Source: Jannaschia aquimarina | GTDB lineage: Bacteria; Pseudomonadota; Alphaproteobacteria; Rhodobacterales; Rhodobacteraceae | Direction of reading: 5' to 3' | DNA: 64,000 bases | NCBI RefSeq assembly: GCF_000877395.1 | Contig: NZ_JYFE01000046.1 | Coordinates: 1 to 64,000 of the forward strand | Position numbers and translations under genes: made by a program | Notes under the pieces: model-generated | What the model was told of the DNA's origin: nothing | Seen by the model: the letters and a program-made list of their open reading frames with translations, nothing else | Database searches by the model: none | Shown here: piece after piece, positions 63,966 through 64,000 of the stretch | How the letters are laid out: the number at the start of each line of letters is the position of its first letter | Numbering within the stretch: the stretch's first letter is position 1

Positions 63966-64000
63966 AATGATGTTCCAGTCAGGATTGAGGAAGACGGCGC

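Overview
The window comes from a high-GC alphaproteobacterium, most likely a Rhodobacteraceae (Roseobacter/Rhodobacter-type) chromosome. The reasons are the order dnaA-dnaN-recF-(nucleotidyltransferase)-gyrB beside rpsT, echA, mutM and ubiE-ubiB, the serA-serC operon divergent from serB, and alphaproteobacterial families such as IalB-like, DUF3305/DUF3306 and DUF6505. No species is claimed.

Layout: (1) 1-7.2 kb: RNase R, a lytic transglycosylase, a leftward fRMsr-MOSC-GNAT operon, a thiolase, and a STAS/HATPase partner-switch pair. (2) 7.2-15.2 kb: a gamma-glutamyltransferase-family enzyme, a second thiolase, a DUF2189 membrane protein, and serine biosynthesis (serA, serC, divergent serB, a candidate serC leader RNA and a possible 21-codon gene). 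(3) 15.2-27.5 kb: replication and housekeeping genes. A nucleotidyltransferase gene between recF and gyrB carries an amber codon inside its active-site motif. (4) 27.5-29.6 kb: a gene-poor block with a decayed IS3-family element. (5) 29.6-32.9 kb: flagellar flgD, fliK and a rod-binding FlgJ-like protein, then an SLT lipoprotein. (6) 33-40 kb: AEC transporter, HspQ, a cytosolic hybrid histidine kinase, a Rhizobium-type asparaginase, an IalB-like protein, RlmN and a CueR-like regulator with its own 19-bp-spacer promoter. (7) 40.1-46.2 kb: an IclR regulator with a DctP-DctQ-DctM TRAP transporter and a divergent GMC oxidoreductase, with a perfect palindrome between them.

(8) 46.2-62.8 kb is the most interesting part: a large formate dehydrogenase region. 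Leftward genes encode DUF3305, DUF3306, a TorD chaperone, a small TAT peptide, a periplasmic Cys-type catalytic subunit, a four-cluster Fe-S subunit, a cytochrome b subunit, a WD40-cytochrome c fusion and a 41-residue membrane peptide missed by length cut-offs. Around them are a polyferredoxin, a protein fusing a reduced TupA-like binding domain to cytochrome c, a four-gene overlapping operon (DUF6494, Mrp ATPase, lipoate/biotin-ligase-like, DUF6505) and a TupABC-type tungstate importer. Together these look like a module for building and wiring a probably tungsten-dependent periplasmic formate dehydrogenase.

(9) 62.8-64 kb: a terminator beside a 13-nt fragment identical to a tRNA-fMet 3' end (possible integration scar), then a transglutaminase-like gene reaching the window edge. 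No CRISPR array, rRNA gene or complete tRNA gene was seen. Most neighbouring genes overlap by ATGA, GTGA or TGATG, so many operon assignments rest on direct sequence evidence.
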